Assembly: GCA_017935745.1 (NCBI GenBank)
Contig: JAGBGX010000009.1
Span: 186,001 to 250,000 of the forward strand
From: Treponema sp.
GTDB lineage: Bacteria > Spirochaetota > Spirochaetia > Treponematales > Treponemataceae
Length of the DNA stretch: 64,000 nt
Reading direction: 5' to 3'
Under the pieces are notes generated by a model. The model made no database searches. It worked only from the letters and a program-made list of their open reading frames with translations, and was not told the DNA's origin. How positions within the stretch are numbered: the first letter of the stretch is position 1; every line of letters begins with the position of its first letter. Positions 41,939-51,604 of the stretch are shown piece by piece. The position numbers were made by a program, and so were the translations under genes.

Positions 41939-43273
41939 CTACATGTTGGATTCTTTTTCCCAGGAAGAAATCACATCCTTTGTAACATCATCCCAAGACT
42001 TTGAGCCCTGAGCATACTTGAGCAGTGATGCTCCGAAATCATCCTTGAATCTCTGGGAAGGGAACAGTGTGAAGTTCCATGAGACAGAAGTAATTCCAGG
42101 CTTGCTCATCCAGCTGTTGATTTCCACGGCCAGCGGGTCAGTCGGACGCTCGCTGTCTGAGAATGTGTCAAACGGAGCAATGAATCCGAGCTTGTTTGTC
42201 ACATAGTTCTTGCCGATCGGGCTTGAGTAAAGCCAGTAGATGAAGTCAGCTGTCGCCTTCTGGTCCGCAGCAGAAGCCTTTGCATTGATGCAGTAGAAGT
42301 TTTCAGTTCCGATGCACAGCCCCTGTCCTTCTTCTCCCGCAACTCCAATATAAATCGGAAGGTACTTGACGTTTTCAGGCTTTACCTTGTTTCCTGTAAC
42401 TCCGGCAACCTGTCCCCACGCCCAGTTTCCGTTCTGAACCATCGCGCACTTTTCAAGCGCAAATTCAGACATGGAATCTGTAACAGTCTTTGTTCCGACA
42501 GTCTTGCGGTCAACAGTTGAGTCGTTCAGGTACAGATCGAAAATGTTCTGGAATTCCTTTGCGTACTGGAACTTGATTTTCTTTGTTGCATCCGAGCCGA
42601 GATCCACATTGTTGTTCTTGAATTCATAGTAGACAGGAACATTCGCAAGGTGAGTCTGCCATCTCCAGTCTTCTCCAGCCTTGAGCGATGTTGAAGCGAA
42701 CACTCCGTCAATTCCAAGGCGGGAAGCATTCTTCTGCATGTCATCGCACAGCTCCTTGAGCTTGCTGAATGTATTGATTTCATCCATGCTGCTGAACGAA
42801 GTGCCTCTGTCTGAAAGCGCAAAATACTTATCTGTAATCGCCTTGTTGTAGATGATTCCGTAGCCTTCAACAACATACGGAACGCCGTACACTCCGCTGC
42901 CTGAAGTCACTGCAAGAGACTTGTCAGAAAGGTGCTTGTAGATTTCCGTGTTTGAAAGGTCTGCACAGTAGCTTTTCCAGTTTGCATATCCGCGCGGCCC
43001 GTTAATCTGGAACAGTGTCGGAGCTTCCTTTGTGGCCATTTTTGACATGAGCGTTGACTCGTAAGAGTTGTTCGCTGCTGTTTCCACAATAACTTTGACG
43101 CCTGTCTCTTTTTCATACGCATCAGCAAGCTCCTGATACAGAGAAGCTACTTCCGGCTTAAAATTCAAGTAGCGGACTGTCGGCTGCTTTTTTCCGCCTC
43201 CCGCACAAGAAAGAAGCAAAGCAGCTGAAACTGACAGAACTGCTGAAGCTGCAATTTTCATTACTTTTTTCAT
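41939..43273 (-). CDS. Sugar-binding lipoprotein of the ABC transporter (family 1)
   Basis: 444 residues. MKKVMKIAASAVLSVSAALL then LSC is the lipoprotein signal. The mature part has VRYLNFKPEVASLYQELADA, VIVETAANNSYESTLMSKMA, GVYGVPYVVEGYGIIYNKAI and CIGTENFYCINAKASAADQK, typical of family 1 solute-binding proteins for oligosaccharides. AGGAGG lies 6 nt upstream of the ATG. First gene of the operon, directly behind a strong promoter and operator. Confidence 0.9.
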   Translation of the reverse strand: MKKVMKIAASAVLSVSAALLLSCAGGGKKQPTVRYLNFKPEVASLYQELADAYEKETGVKVIVETAANNSYESTLMSKMATKEAPTLFQINGPRGYANWKSYCADLSNTEIYKHLSDKSLAVTSGSGVYGVPYVVEGYGIIYNKAITDKYFALSDRGTSFSSMDEINTFSKLKELCDDMQKNASRLGIDGVFASTSLKAGEDWRWQTHLANVPVYYEFKNNNVDLGSDATKKIKFQYAKEFQNIFDLYLNDSTVDRKTVGTKTVTDSMSEFALEKCAMVQNGNWAWGQVAGVTGNKVKPENVKYLPIYIGVAGEEGQGLCIGTENFYCINAKASAADQKATADFIYWLYSSPIGKNYVTNKLGFIAPFDTFSDSERPTDPLAVEINSWMSKPGITSVSWNFTLFPSQRFKDDFGASLLKYAQGSKSWDDVTKDVISSWEKESNM

Positions 43274-43322
43274 TTTTTCCTCCTAAAAAAACTGAAAAAT
43301 GACACAATTAAATCTGGAAAAC

Positions 43323-43336
43323 TTGAAACGTTTCCA
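43323..43336. promoter_or_regulatory. LacI-type operator O1 at the operon start
   Basis: TTGAAACGTTTCCA with palindromic core GAAACGTTTC (43325-43334). It lies just downstream of the -10 box of the promoter at 43344-43371, over the expected transcription start, the usual position for repression. Confidence 0.8.
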
Positions 43337-43343
43337 TATTTTC

Positions 43344-43371
43344 AGTATATCTTTTTTAAGAAAAATGTCAA
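43344..43371 (-). promoter_or_regulatory. Promoter of the sugar transport operon
   Basis: Minus strand TTGACA (43366-43371), 16 nt, TATACT (43344-43349). Operator O1 follows immediately. The spacer contains an A/T run. Confidence 0.85.
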
Positions 43372-43439
43372 TTTATTTTTCAAACAGCTGAAATATATGA
43401 ATTTTATATTATTTTTCTGATACTTTTGTTTTATTTTAC

Positions 43440-43453
43440 TGGAAACGATTCCA
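43440..43453. promoter_or_regulatory. LacI-type operator O2
   Basis: TGGAAACGATTCCA, an almost perfect palindrome sharing GAAACG-TTCCA with O1 and centred 117 nt away (about 11 turns). It lies between the sugar operon and the divergent kinase-like gene at 43543, so looping or control of both is possible. Confidence 0.7.
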
Positions 43454-43542
43454 AATTTTCAGCCTGTTTAAGCATAAAAAATATATGCGCCCGAAAAAAA
43501 ACCGTGATAAAATAAAAACAGCAATGCAGACGGAGGTGCATC

Positions 43543-44193
43543 ATGAAAAAATACATAACCGTAAGCCGTGAATACGGAAGCGGCGGACATACAATCGGAA
43601 GCCTTGTTTCCAAGGAGCTTGGCATTCCGTTTTACGACAGCGAAATAATCGACCTTGCGGCAAAGGAATCAGGGCTTTCTCCCGACTTTATCAAAAAAAA
43701 CGAGCAGAACATTTCTTCCGGCTGGCTGTACACGCTCCTGCTGGGCGCAAGCTACGCAAGCCCGGGAACCGGCCCCATGAGGCTCGGAGTGAATTCAGTT
43801 GCGCCGGCGGCACCGCTTGCGGATCAGATTTTCAGCGCCCAGAGAAACGCAATTCTTTCTCTTGCAAAGAAAGGCCCGTGCGTCCTTGTGGGAAGATGCT
43901 CAGACTACATTCTGCGCCACTGCGAGGAAATTGAAAGAAAGGAAATCCTGAACGTGTTCATTTACGCGCCGATGCAGGACAAAATCAGCTATGCGGTAAA
44001 GACAAAAGGACTTGATCCGTCCACGGCAGAGCGCGACATAAAGCTCATAGACAAGCGCAGGGCAAACCACTACAACACGTTTACCGAGCGGACATGGGGA
44101 AACAGAATTCACTATGACATGCTGATAAACAGCTCGCTTTTGGGAATGGAAAAAACGGCGGAGCTGATAGCCCGGGTTGCGCGCGAGTCATAG
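43543..44193 (+). CDS. Cytidylate kinase-like family protein (core copy)
   Basis: 216 residues. MKKYITVSREYGSGGHTIGS is the phosphate loop. GRCSDYILRHCEEIERKEIL and AERDIKLIDKRRANHYNTFT match the accessory paralogue at 7325-7939. It has about 12 extra residues (PGTGPMRLGVNSVAPAAPLA) after the ASPG position. AGGTG lies before the ATG. Substrate unknown. It sits between the sugar operon and mglB, close to operator O2. Confidence 0.88.
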   Translation: MKKYITVSREYGSGGHTIGSLVSKELGIPFYDSEIIDLAAKESGLSPDFIKKNEQNISSGWLYTLLLGASYASPGTGPMRLGVNSVAPAAPLADQIFSAQRNAILSLAKKGPCVLVGRCSDYILRHCEEIERKEILNVFIYAPMQDKISYAVKTKGLDPSTAERDIKLIDKRRANHYNTFTERTWGNRIHYDMLINSSLLGMEKTAELIARVARES

Positions 44194-44260
44194 CCGCTGC
44201 GGCCGGAAAATACTGTGGAAAAATTTTTACATTTTTGAAACATAACAGATAAAATAAAGT

Positions 44261-44289
44261 TTGACATATCTATGAGGGTGATTTATATT
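44261..44289 (+). promoter_or_regulatory. mglB promoter
   Basis: TTGACA (44261-44266), 17 nt, TATATT (44284-44289), about 37 nt before the ATG at 44333. AGGAGGATC supplies the ribosome site. Confidence 0.8.
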
Positions 44290-44323
44290 TATAACAATAT
44301 CTTCACCTTAATCCATTCTGTAG

Positions 44324-45535
<1,212 letters not shown>

Positions 45536-45564
45536 GCTTGCAGCATACAGTTCACGTATCAGCT

Positions 45565-45593
45565 GAAAAAAGCTGCCGCAAAGGCGGCTTTTT
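45565..45593 (+). terminator. First terminator-like hairpin after mglB
   Basis: AAAAAGCTGCCGC-AAA-GGCGGCTTTTT, followed by more T-rich sequence. It sits between mglB and mglA. Confidence 0.75.
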
Positions 45594-45603
45594 GTAAGAA
45601 TTC

Positions 45604-45640
45604 AAAAGCAATGAGGCCATAGCTTCATTGCTTTTTTTTG
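45604..45640 (+). terminator. Second terminator-like hairpin after mglB
   Basis: AAAAGCAATGA pairs with TCATTGCTTTT around GGCCATAGCT, followed by TTTT. Two terminators in a row should strongly lower mglAC expression relative to mglB. Confidence 0.75.
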
Positions 45641-45707
45641 AATGACCTGCATATTTCATGTCCGCTGAAAAACTGCGGGAGCCATTCCTATCACTGAGAG
45701 GTGCCTA

Positions 45708-47201
45708 ATGGACGACATAGTTCTCGAAATAAAAAATCTCTCTAAATCGTTTGCAAAAAACAAGGTTCTTAACGGAATAAGCCTGAGCATCAAAAAAGGC
45801 TCAGTCATGGGACTTATGGGAGAAAACGGCGCCGGAAAGTCCACCATGATGAAATGCCTGTTCGGAATCTATGCAAAGGATGAAGGGCAGATTGTCTTAA
45901 ACGGAAAGCCCGTGGACTTTAAAAATCCCAAGGAAGCCCTGGAAAACGGAGTCGCCATGGTTCATCAGGAGCTGAACCAGTGCCTTGACAGAACTGTCAT
46001 GGACAATCTTTTCTTAGGGCGGTATCCGACAAGGCTTGGAGTTGTTGACGAACAGAAAATGTTCAAGGAAAGCGCGGCTCTCTTTGCCTCTCTGAATATG
46101 AATGTAAATCCGCACACTGTCATGCGCACTATGTCTGTGTCTCAGCGGCAGATGGTGGAAATTGCAAAGGCCGTATCATACAATGCAAAAATCATCGTCC
46201 TTGACGAACCCACATCATCACTTACCGAACCAGAAGTCCTCAAGCTTTTTTCAATAGTCCGCGACCTGAAGGAAAAAGGCGTTTCGTTTGTATACATATC
46301 GCATAAAATGGATGAAGTGTTTCAGGTGTGCGATGAAATTTCTGTCCTGCGCGACGGAAGCATGGTTCTGTCCACGCCTACAAAGGACACTGACATGGAC
46401 AAGCTGATTTCAGCGATGGTCGGACGCTCCCTGGACAAGCGGTTCCCTGATGTGGACAACACTCCGGGCAGAGACTACCTTGAAATCAGAAATCTTTCCA
46501 CAAAATATGAGCCGCGCCTTGAAAACATATCGTTCACAGTCCGAAAGGGAGAAATATTCGGGCTGTACGGGCTTGTGGGCGCCGGACGAAGCGAGCTGCT
46601 TGAGTCAATTTTCGGAATCAGGACTATTGCATCGGGTGAAATCATCCTTGACAAAAAGAACCTGCGGTTTTACAGCAGCAAGGACGCAATGTCATACAAT
46701 TTCGCAATGGTCACTGAAGAGCGCAAGCTCAACGGAATGTTCGGAAAAGCCACAATCGAATTCAACACGACAATCACAAATCTGGACAGCTATAAAACTG
46801 CCGGCCTTCTTTCCGACAGAAAGCTCCATGACGCAGCAAACCGGGAAATCAAGCGGATGCACACAAAATGTGTTTCTGCGGACGAGCTGATAACTTCGCT
46901 CAGCGGAGGAAACCAGCAGAAAGTCATCATCGGAAAATGGATGGAACGGGAGCCTGACATTTTCCTCATGGACGAGCCGACCCGCGGAATTGACGTAGGA
47001 GCAAAGTATGAAATTTACCAGCTGATAATCCAGATGGCAAAGGACGGAAAGACGATTATCGTGGTTTCCAGCGAAATGCCGGAAATCCTCGGAATTACAA
47101 ACAGAATTGCAGTCATGTCGAACCACAGGCTTGCCGGAATCGTAGATACAAAGACTACTGATCAGGAAGCGCTGCTGCGCCTTTCGGCAAAATATTTATA
47201 A
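45708..47201 (+). CDS. mglA: Galactose/glucose ABC transporter ATPase
   Basis: 497 residues with two ABC domains, as in MglA/RbsA. First domain: Walker A GENGAGKSTMM, Walker B IIVLDEPTSSLTE. Second domain: degenerate P-loop GLVGAGRSELLESIFG, signature SGGNQQKVIIGKWM, Walker B FLMDEPTRGIDVGAKYEIYQ. It powers uptake through MglC. AGAGGTG lies 6 nt upstream of the ATG. 172 nt separate it from mglB, including two terminators. mglC follows after 69 nt. Confidence 0.95.
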   Translation: MDDIVLEIKNLSKSFAKNKVLNGISLSIKKGSVMGLMGENGAGKSTMMKCLFGIYAKDEGQIVLNGKPVDFKNPKEALENGVAMVHQELNQCLDRTVMDNLFLGRYPTRLGVVDEQKMFKESAALFASLNMNVNPHTVMRTMSVSQRQMVEIAKAVSYNAKIIVLDEPTSSLTEPEVLKLFSIVRDLKEKGVSFVYISHKMDEVFQVCDEISVLRDGSMVLSTPTKDTDMDKLISAMVGRSLDKRFPDVDNTPGRDYLEIRNLSTKYEPRLENISFTVRKGEIFGLYGLVGAGRSELLESIFGIRTIASGEIILDKKNLRFYSSKDAMSYNFAMVTEERKLNGMFGKATIEFNTTITNLDSYKTAGLLSDRKLHDAANREIKRMHTKCVSADELITSLSGGNQQKVIIGKWMEREPDIFLMDEPTRGIDVGAKYEIYQLIIQMAKDGKTIIVVSSEMPEILGITNRIAVMSNHRLAGIVDTKTTDQEALLRLSAKYL

Positions 47202-47270
47202 AGGATATCTTGAAAAAGCTCGCTTCCAGAGATTTTTTCGGGAACCACATCATTTTACGGAGGAACCACT

Positions 47271-48977
47271 ATGGAACATATCCAGAATCTGATTGACCTT
47301 GCTTCCAAAAGAGCGCAGGAACTCGGTGCCGCAGACAGCACCAGCATACAGTCCCTTGAAGAAGACACACTGCTTGCAGACATTCACAAGGCGCTGGAAT
47401 CACTGCGGTGCGAAGGCGTAAACAAAATCCTTCAGCTCAGGCAGAATATTGCTTCAGCAAAAAAGAACAAAATGCTTTCAGCGGAAGAGCGTTCTGCCCA
47501 CATTGCGCAGTATCAGGCTGAAATTGAAAAAGCGCGGATTATCGCAAGGCAGAATCAGGCTGACGATGCGGCTTTGTCAAAGGCAGCGGTATCATACGCA
47601 AATGCGCTTTCCGCAAAGATTATCAAAAGCACAGACTGCATCCAGAATGAAAAGATTCTGAAGCTCAAAAGCGAGTACAAGGAACGCTCTGCCCAGATAA
47701 AGGCTGATGCGCAAAAGCGGCTTGCAGCAGCAAAATCAGAGCACGAAAAGGAAACCGTATCTTATGAGCTCAAGACATCGCTGTTCGATGCAAAAAATCA
47801 TACCCAGACAGAAATCGACAAGTGCAACGATGTAAAGCGGCAGGTTTTTACCGATCACATCCAGGAAAACCGGCAGCTCAGGAACGGCCGCACAAACTTT
47901 GCCGAAGACACGGAGCTTAAGCTTAAAAACTACGCATACAACTTCAAGCCCGCCAAATTTTTCCTTGACAACGGGCTGTACCTTGCAATCGTGGTGTTCT
48001 TTATCGTGTGCATAATCATCGCGCCGATTTCCGGGAACGGCAACCTGCTTTCGCTTCCGAATATTTTCACAATCCTTGAGCAGGCTTCCACAAGAATGTT
48101 CTACGCGCTCGGAGTTGCCGGCCTGATTCTTCTTGCGGGAACAGACTTGAGTGTCGGACGCATGGTCGCGCTCGGTGCCGTCATAACAGGACTCATTCTT
48201 CACCCGGGACAGAACATTGTCACATTCTTCGGGCTGGGGCCGTGGGATTTTACCGCGATGCCGATGGCTGCCAGAATGATTATGGCTCTTTTCCTCGCGA
48301 TTGCGCTCTGCACGCTGTTCTGTGTGTTCGCCGGATTCTTTTCCGCCAAGTTCAAGATTCATCCGTTTATTTCCACGCTTTCAACACAGCTGATTATCTA
48401 CGGACTTCTGTTTTTCGGAACAAGCGGAACTCCAGTCGGCTCTATCGATTCTGACATAAAGGATCTTATCGGCGGAAGATGGATTCTTGGTGTCTTTAAC
48501 GGCGAGCTGATCACATTCCCCAAGCTGATTATTCCGGCGGCAATTGCCATTGTTGCAGCATGGTTCATCTGGAACAAGACAACATTCGGAAAGAATATGT
48601 ATGCTGTGGGCGGCAACTCTGAGGCGGCAAGCGTAAGCGGAATCAGCGTGTTCTGGACGACTTTGGGCGTCTTTATCATGGCCGGAATTTTCTATGGCTG
48701 CGGAGCATTCCTTGAAGCGTTCAAGGCAAATGCAAGCGCGGGAACAGGGCAGGGCTACGAAATGGATGCCATTGCAGCCTGCGTTGTCGGAGGCATTTCA
48801 TTCAACGGCGGAATCGGCAAAATCGGCGGAGCGGCAATAGGCGTCATAATCTTTACAAGCCTTACATACTGCCTCACATTCCTTGGAATCGACACAAACC
48901 TTCAGTTTGTTTTCAAGGGACTGATTATCATTGCAGCAGTTGCCCTTGACAGCATAAAGTACCTTAAGAGAAAATAA
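47271..48977 (+). CDS. mglC: Galactose/glucose ABC permease with a long N-terminal helical extension
   Basis: 568 residues. The last 340 (from KFFLDNGLYLAIVVFFIVCI) form a BPD-type permease as in enteric MglC, including VAGLILLAGTDLSVGRMVAL and the conserved GGNSEAASVSGISVFWTTLG. The first 225 residues are extra, soluble, highly charged and predicted to be a long coiled coil (repeats such as KAALESLR, AQYQAEIEKARIIARQ and KRLAAAKSEHEKET). No frameshift is seen and the ATG has ACGGAGGA upstream, so the extension is real. Its job could be docking to cytoskeletal or signalling proteins; that is inference. Confidence 0.9.
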   Translation: MEHIQNLIDLASKRAQELGAADSTSIQSLEEDTLLADIHKALESLRCEGVNKILQLRQNIASAKKNKMLSAEERSAHIAQYQAEIEKARIIARQNQADDAALSKAAVSYANALSAKIIKSTDCIQNEKILKLKSEYKERSAQIKADAQKRLAAAKSEHEKETVSYELKTSLFDAKNHTQTEIDKCNDVKRQVFTDHIQENRQLRNGRTNFAEDTELKLKNYAYNFKPAKFFLDNGLYLAIVVFFIVCIIIAPISGNGNLLSLPNIFTILEQASTRMFYALGVAGLILLAGTDLSVGRMVALGAVITGLILHPGQNIVTFFGLGPWDFTAMPMAARMIMALFLAIALCTLFCVFAGFFSAKFKIHPFISTLSTQLIIYGLLFFGTSGTPVGSIDSDIKDLIGGRWILGVFNGELITFPKLIIPAAIAIVAAWFIWNKTTFGKNMYAVGGNSEAASVSGISVFWTTLGVFIMAGIFYGCGAFLEAFKANASAGTGQGYEMDAIAACVVGGISFNGGIGKIGGAAIGVIIFTSLTYCLTFLGIDTNLQFVFKGLIIIAAVALDSIKYLKRK

Positions 48978-48987
48978 GACCGCTGAG

Positions 48988-49017
48988 ATGTTCCGGCGGA
49001 ACATTCCGCTGGAACAT
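48988..49017. terminator. Hairpin between mglC and the CNNM gene
   Basis: ATGTTCCGGCGGAA pairs with TTCCGCTGGAACAT (one G-T pair), at the meeting point of two convergent genes. There is no T-run, so it may be a transcript-end stabiliser rather than a strict terminator. Confidence 0.5.
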
Positions 49018-49032
49018 ACGGGCAAAAGCCTT

Positions 49033-50295
49033 CTACAGCTTTATTCTGACAGTCTGAATGCGGCGCGCGCTCTGATCTTCAACAATAAAAAGAATCCGGC
49101 CGTCTTTATACACAGAGCCTGTCTCCGGCAGCTCGTCAAATTTTTCAAGAAGCCATCCGCCGAGCGTATCGTAATGCTCGCTTGAAAGCTTGAGGTACAG
49201 CACATTGTTCAGATCATCAAGCCTCATGTCGCCGGGAACAAGGAATTCGTTTACGCTTACAAGCGTAATCCGCTCCTCGGGAGAAACTTCCATCGTTCCA
49301 TGCTCATCTGTCATCCTGCCGAAAACTTCATGCAGAATATTATCCAGCGTGACAATTCCCGACATTCCGCCGTATTCATTGACAGCAACTGCAAACTTGT
49401 CATTTTTCTCCTTGAATTTTTTCAGCAGCTCCTCAGCACTCAAAGTCTCTGGAACAAACAGAACCGGCTGCATGCAAAGCTTTATAAAATCCTTGTTTTG
49501 AGAAACAGTTCTGTCCGCAAACAGCACCGACTTAAAGTGAAGCACGCCGATGATGTTCTCACTGTCATTTTCATAGACAGGAAGCCGCGAATAGCCGCTT
49601 TCTTCAAAGGCAGCTATGACAGTTTCAAACGTTTCAGTGCAGTTTATGTATCGGACTAATGAGCGGTGGCGCATAATATTTCTGACAGTCAAGTCTGAAA
49701 ATTCAAAGATGCGCTCAAGCATTTTCCGCTCGTCGCACTCAAGAGTTCCTTCCTTTTCGCCCACGTAAATCAGTGTTTTCAGCTCTTCTTCCGTGACAAC
49801 CGGGCGGCTTGCCTTTATAAGCTTTTTTTCAACAAAATCAATTCCTTTTGTAAACTGAAAAAAAATCCAGATTACCGGAAAGAATATTTTCTGAAGGAAG
49901 AGAATGGGAATTGCCGCAAGCTGGGCAGTCCGCTTCTGGTGTTCATTCGCATACGTCTTGGGAACTATTTCTGCAAAAACAATGATAAGCACGAGAACCA
50001 CGGAAGCCGCACTGGAAACATACTCCGTGCCAAACACTTTCAGCGCAAACGCCGTGACTACCGCCGAATTAAGCGTGTTGACAAAATTTGTTCCGATTAA
50101 AACAGTCGAAATCAAAAGGTCAAGCTTGCTTTTTATCTTGTACACATTCAGCGCGTTCCACGCATCTTCTTTAATCATCTGCCTGACAGAAATGCGGGAA
50201 ATTCCAGTGTACGCAGTTTCCGCCGCGGCAAAAAAGGCTCCCATGAGCAGGAGAAAAAGAATAATGGCACTGCTTGAAACAATATACAAAAGCAT
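49033..50295 (-). CDS. CNNM/CBS/CorC-domain membrane protein (hemolysin-like), copy 1
   Basis: 420 residues. The N-terminal DUF21/CNNM domain has three or four membrane segments (IILFLLLMGAFFAAAETAYT; IVPKTYANEHQKRTA), followed by two CBS domains (YSRLPVYENDSENIIGVLHF; FAVAVNEYGGMSGIVTLDNI) and a C-terminal CorC_HlyC domain. Such proteins affect magnesium or cobalt export. ATG 50295 is chosen because GGAG lies 8 nt upstream. It starts 1 nt after the stop of copy 2. Confidence 0.9.
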   Translation of the reverse strand: MLLYIVSSSAIILFLLLMGAFFAAAETAYTGISRISVRQMIKEDAWNALNVYKIKSKLDLLISTVLIGTNFVNTLNSAVVTAFALKVFGTEYVSSAASVVLVLIIVFAEIVPKTYANEHQKRTAQLAAIPILFLQKIFFPVIWIFFQFTKGIDFVEKKLIKASRPVVTEEELKTLIYVGEKEGTLECDERKMLERIFEFSDLTVRNIMRHRSLVRYINCTETFETVIAAFEESGYSRLPVYENDSENIIGVLHFKSVLFADRTVSQNKDFIKLCMQPVLFVPETLSAEELLKKFKEKNDKFAVAVNEYGGMSGIVTLDNILHEVFGRMTDEHGTMEVSPEERITLVSVNEFLVPGDMRLDDLNNVLYLKLSSEHYDTLGGWLLEKFDELPETGSVYKDGRILFIVEDQSARRIQTVRIKL

Positions 50296-50296
50296 A

Positions 50297-51601
50297 TCAG
50301 TCTCCACTTTCCGTGCGGCTGTTTTCAGCCTTCTGTTTTTTCTGCCGGAGCACACGGACTTTTGAAACTCTGTTTTCTTCCATTTCCAGCACAATGAAAT
50401 CATACCCTTCCGCACTGACATAGTTTCCTATGGACGGTATGATGCCGAGAGCTTCGCAGATAAAGCCGCCGAGCGTTTCACAGTGCAGGGAAGAAAGGCT
50501 GATTCCAAGCCGCTCATTCAAATCGATAAGCCGCACAAGTCCGTCTGCCTCAAAATCATCAGAATTTTCTATCCTGACTTCCGCCTTATGCGCGCAGAGC
50601 TTTCCGCCGTCTGTCACCGGGCCGAAAATTTCCCGCACAATATCTTCCCTTGTGAGAACGCCGTATGTCCCTGAATACTCGTCAATCACAACTGCCATGC
50701 TCTGCCGGCTTTCACGCATCACCTGCTGGATGCCGGACATTTTTCTTGTTTCAAGCACAAAAAGCGGCGGACGCATGACATTGCGCACACTGAACTGTTC
50801 CGGGCATTTTTTATACGGCAGCATGTCCTTTATATACAGAATCCCCACAATATCATCTATGTCCTTGTTAAAAACGGGAAACCGCGAAAGCCGCAGGCGC
50901 TGCGCAAGCTCAATGATGTGCGCATACGGAGCATCGGCGGAAACAGCCTTTATCTGCTTGCGGGGAATCATGATGTCCTTTGCCTCCAGATCCGCAAATG
51001 TAAAAACCCGCGTCATCATCTTTTTTTCATTCGCCTGAAGAACACCCTGCTCGTGCCCCACATCAAGGAATGTCTGGATTTCCTCTTCTGTGTATGACAC
51101 TTTTTTCTTTTGAACATCAGCTTTTGCCGTTTTCAGAATCAGCCGTGAAACTGCCGTAAATATAAAAACGAGCGGCGCAAGAACGGCTTCAAGAATTTCT
51201 ATAAATCTGCTGAAAAAAAACGCGACCGCTTCAGGATGATGAGTTGCAACTGTCTTCGGAGAAATTTCCCCGAAAACCAAAAGAAGAACAGTAACCGCGC
51301 ATGTTGCAATTCCCACACCTGCCGGCCCGAAAAGCTCAATAGCTATAAAAGTAAAAATAGCTGAAAGAGCAATGTTCACAATATTGTTGCCGATAAGCAG
51401 CGTGTTTATGAGCTTGTCCTTGCTGCCCAAAAGCCGCCACACCCGCTCCGCACGCCGATCCTTTTTGTTCCGCAGAAGCCTGATTCTCAGCTTGTTGACG
51501 GAAAGAAATGCGCTCTCCGCCGCTGAAAAAATCATCGAAAGAATGACAAGAACCGCAGCAGCCGCAAAAAGCGCCGCCAGAGGAACAGAACCGCCTTTCA
51601 T
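50297..51601 (-). CDS. CNNM/CBS/CorC-domain membrane protein (hemolysin-like), copy 2
   Basis: 434 residues with the same layout as the next gene: CNNM domain (ILSMIFSAAESAFLSVNKLR; GEISPKTVATHHPEAVA), CBS pair (RLSRFPVFNKDIDDIVGILY; MAVVIDEYSGTYGVLTREDI) and CorC domain. It likely forms a homo- or hetero-dimer with its neighbour for divalent cation homeostasis. The two proteins differ at most positions, so the duplication is old. It lies 3 nt from the Trx-like lipoprotein gene. Confidence 0.9.
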   Translation of the reverse strand: MKGGSVPLAALFAAAAVLVILSMIFSAAESAFLSVNKLRIRLLRNKKDRRAERVWRLLGSKDKLINTLLIGNNIVNIALSAIFTFIAIELFGPAGVGIATCAVTVLLLVFGEISPKTVATHHPEAVAFFFSRFIEILEAVLAPLVFIFTAVSRLILKTAKADVQKKKVSYTEEEIQTFLDVGHEQGVLQANEKKMMTRVFTFADLEAKDIMIPRKQIKAVSADAPYAHIIELAQRLRLSRFPVFNKDIDDIVGILYIKDMLPYKKCPEQFSVRNVMRPPLFVLETRKMSGIQQVMRESRQSMAVVIDEYSGTYGVLTREDIVREIFGPVTDGGKLCAHKAEVRIENSDDFEADGLVRLIDLNERLGISLSSLHCETLGGFICEALGIIPSIGNYVSAEGYDFIVLEMEENRVSKVRVLRQKKQKAENSRTESGD

Positions 51602-51604
51602 GCG

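Noticed and set aside
43323..43453. CcpA-type cre sites
   Set aside because: The motifs resemble cre loosely, but CcpA control is a Firmicutes system. A dedicated LacI regulator encoded in the same operon explains them better.
47271..47945. Separate gene upstream of mglC joined by a frameshift error
   Set aside because: The reading frame is continuous with no internal ribosome site or start at the junction, and the first ATG has a good ribosome site.
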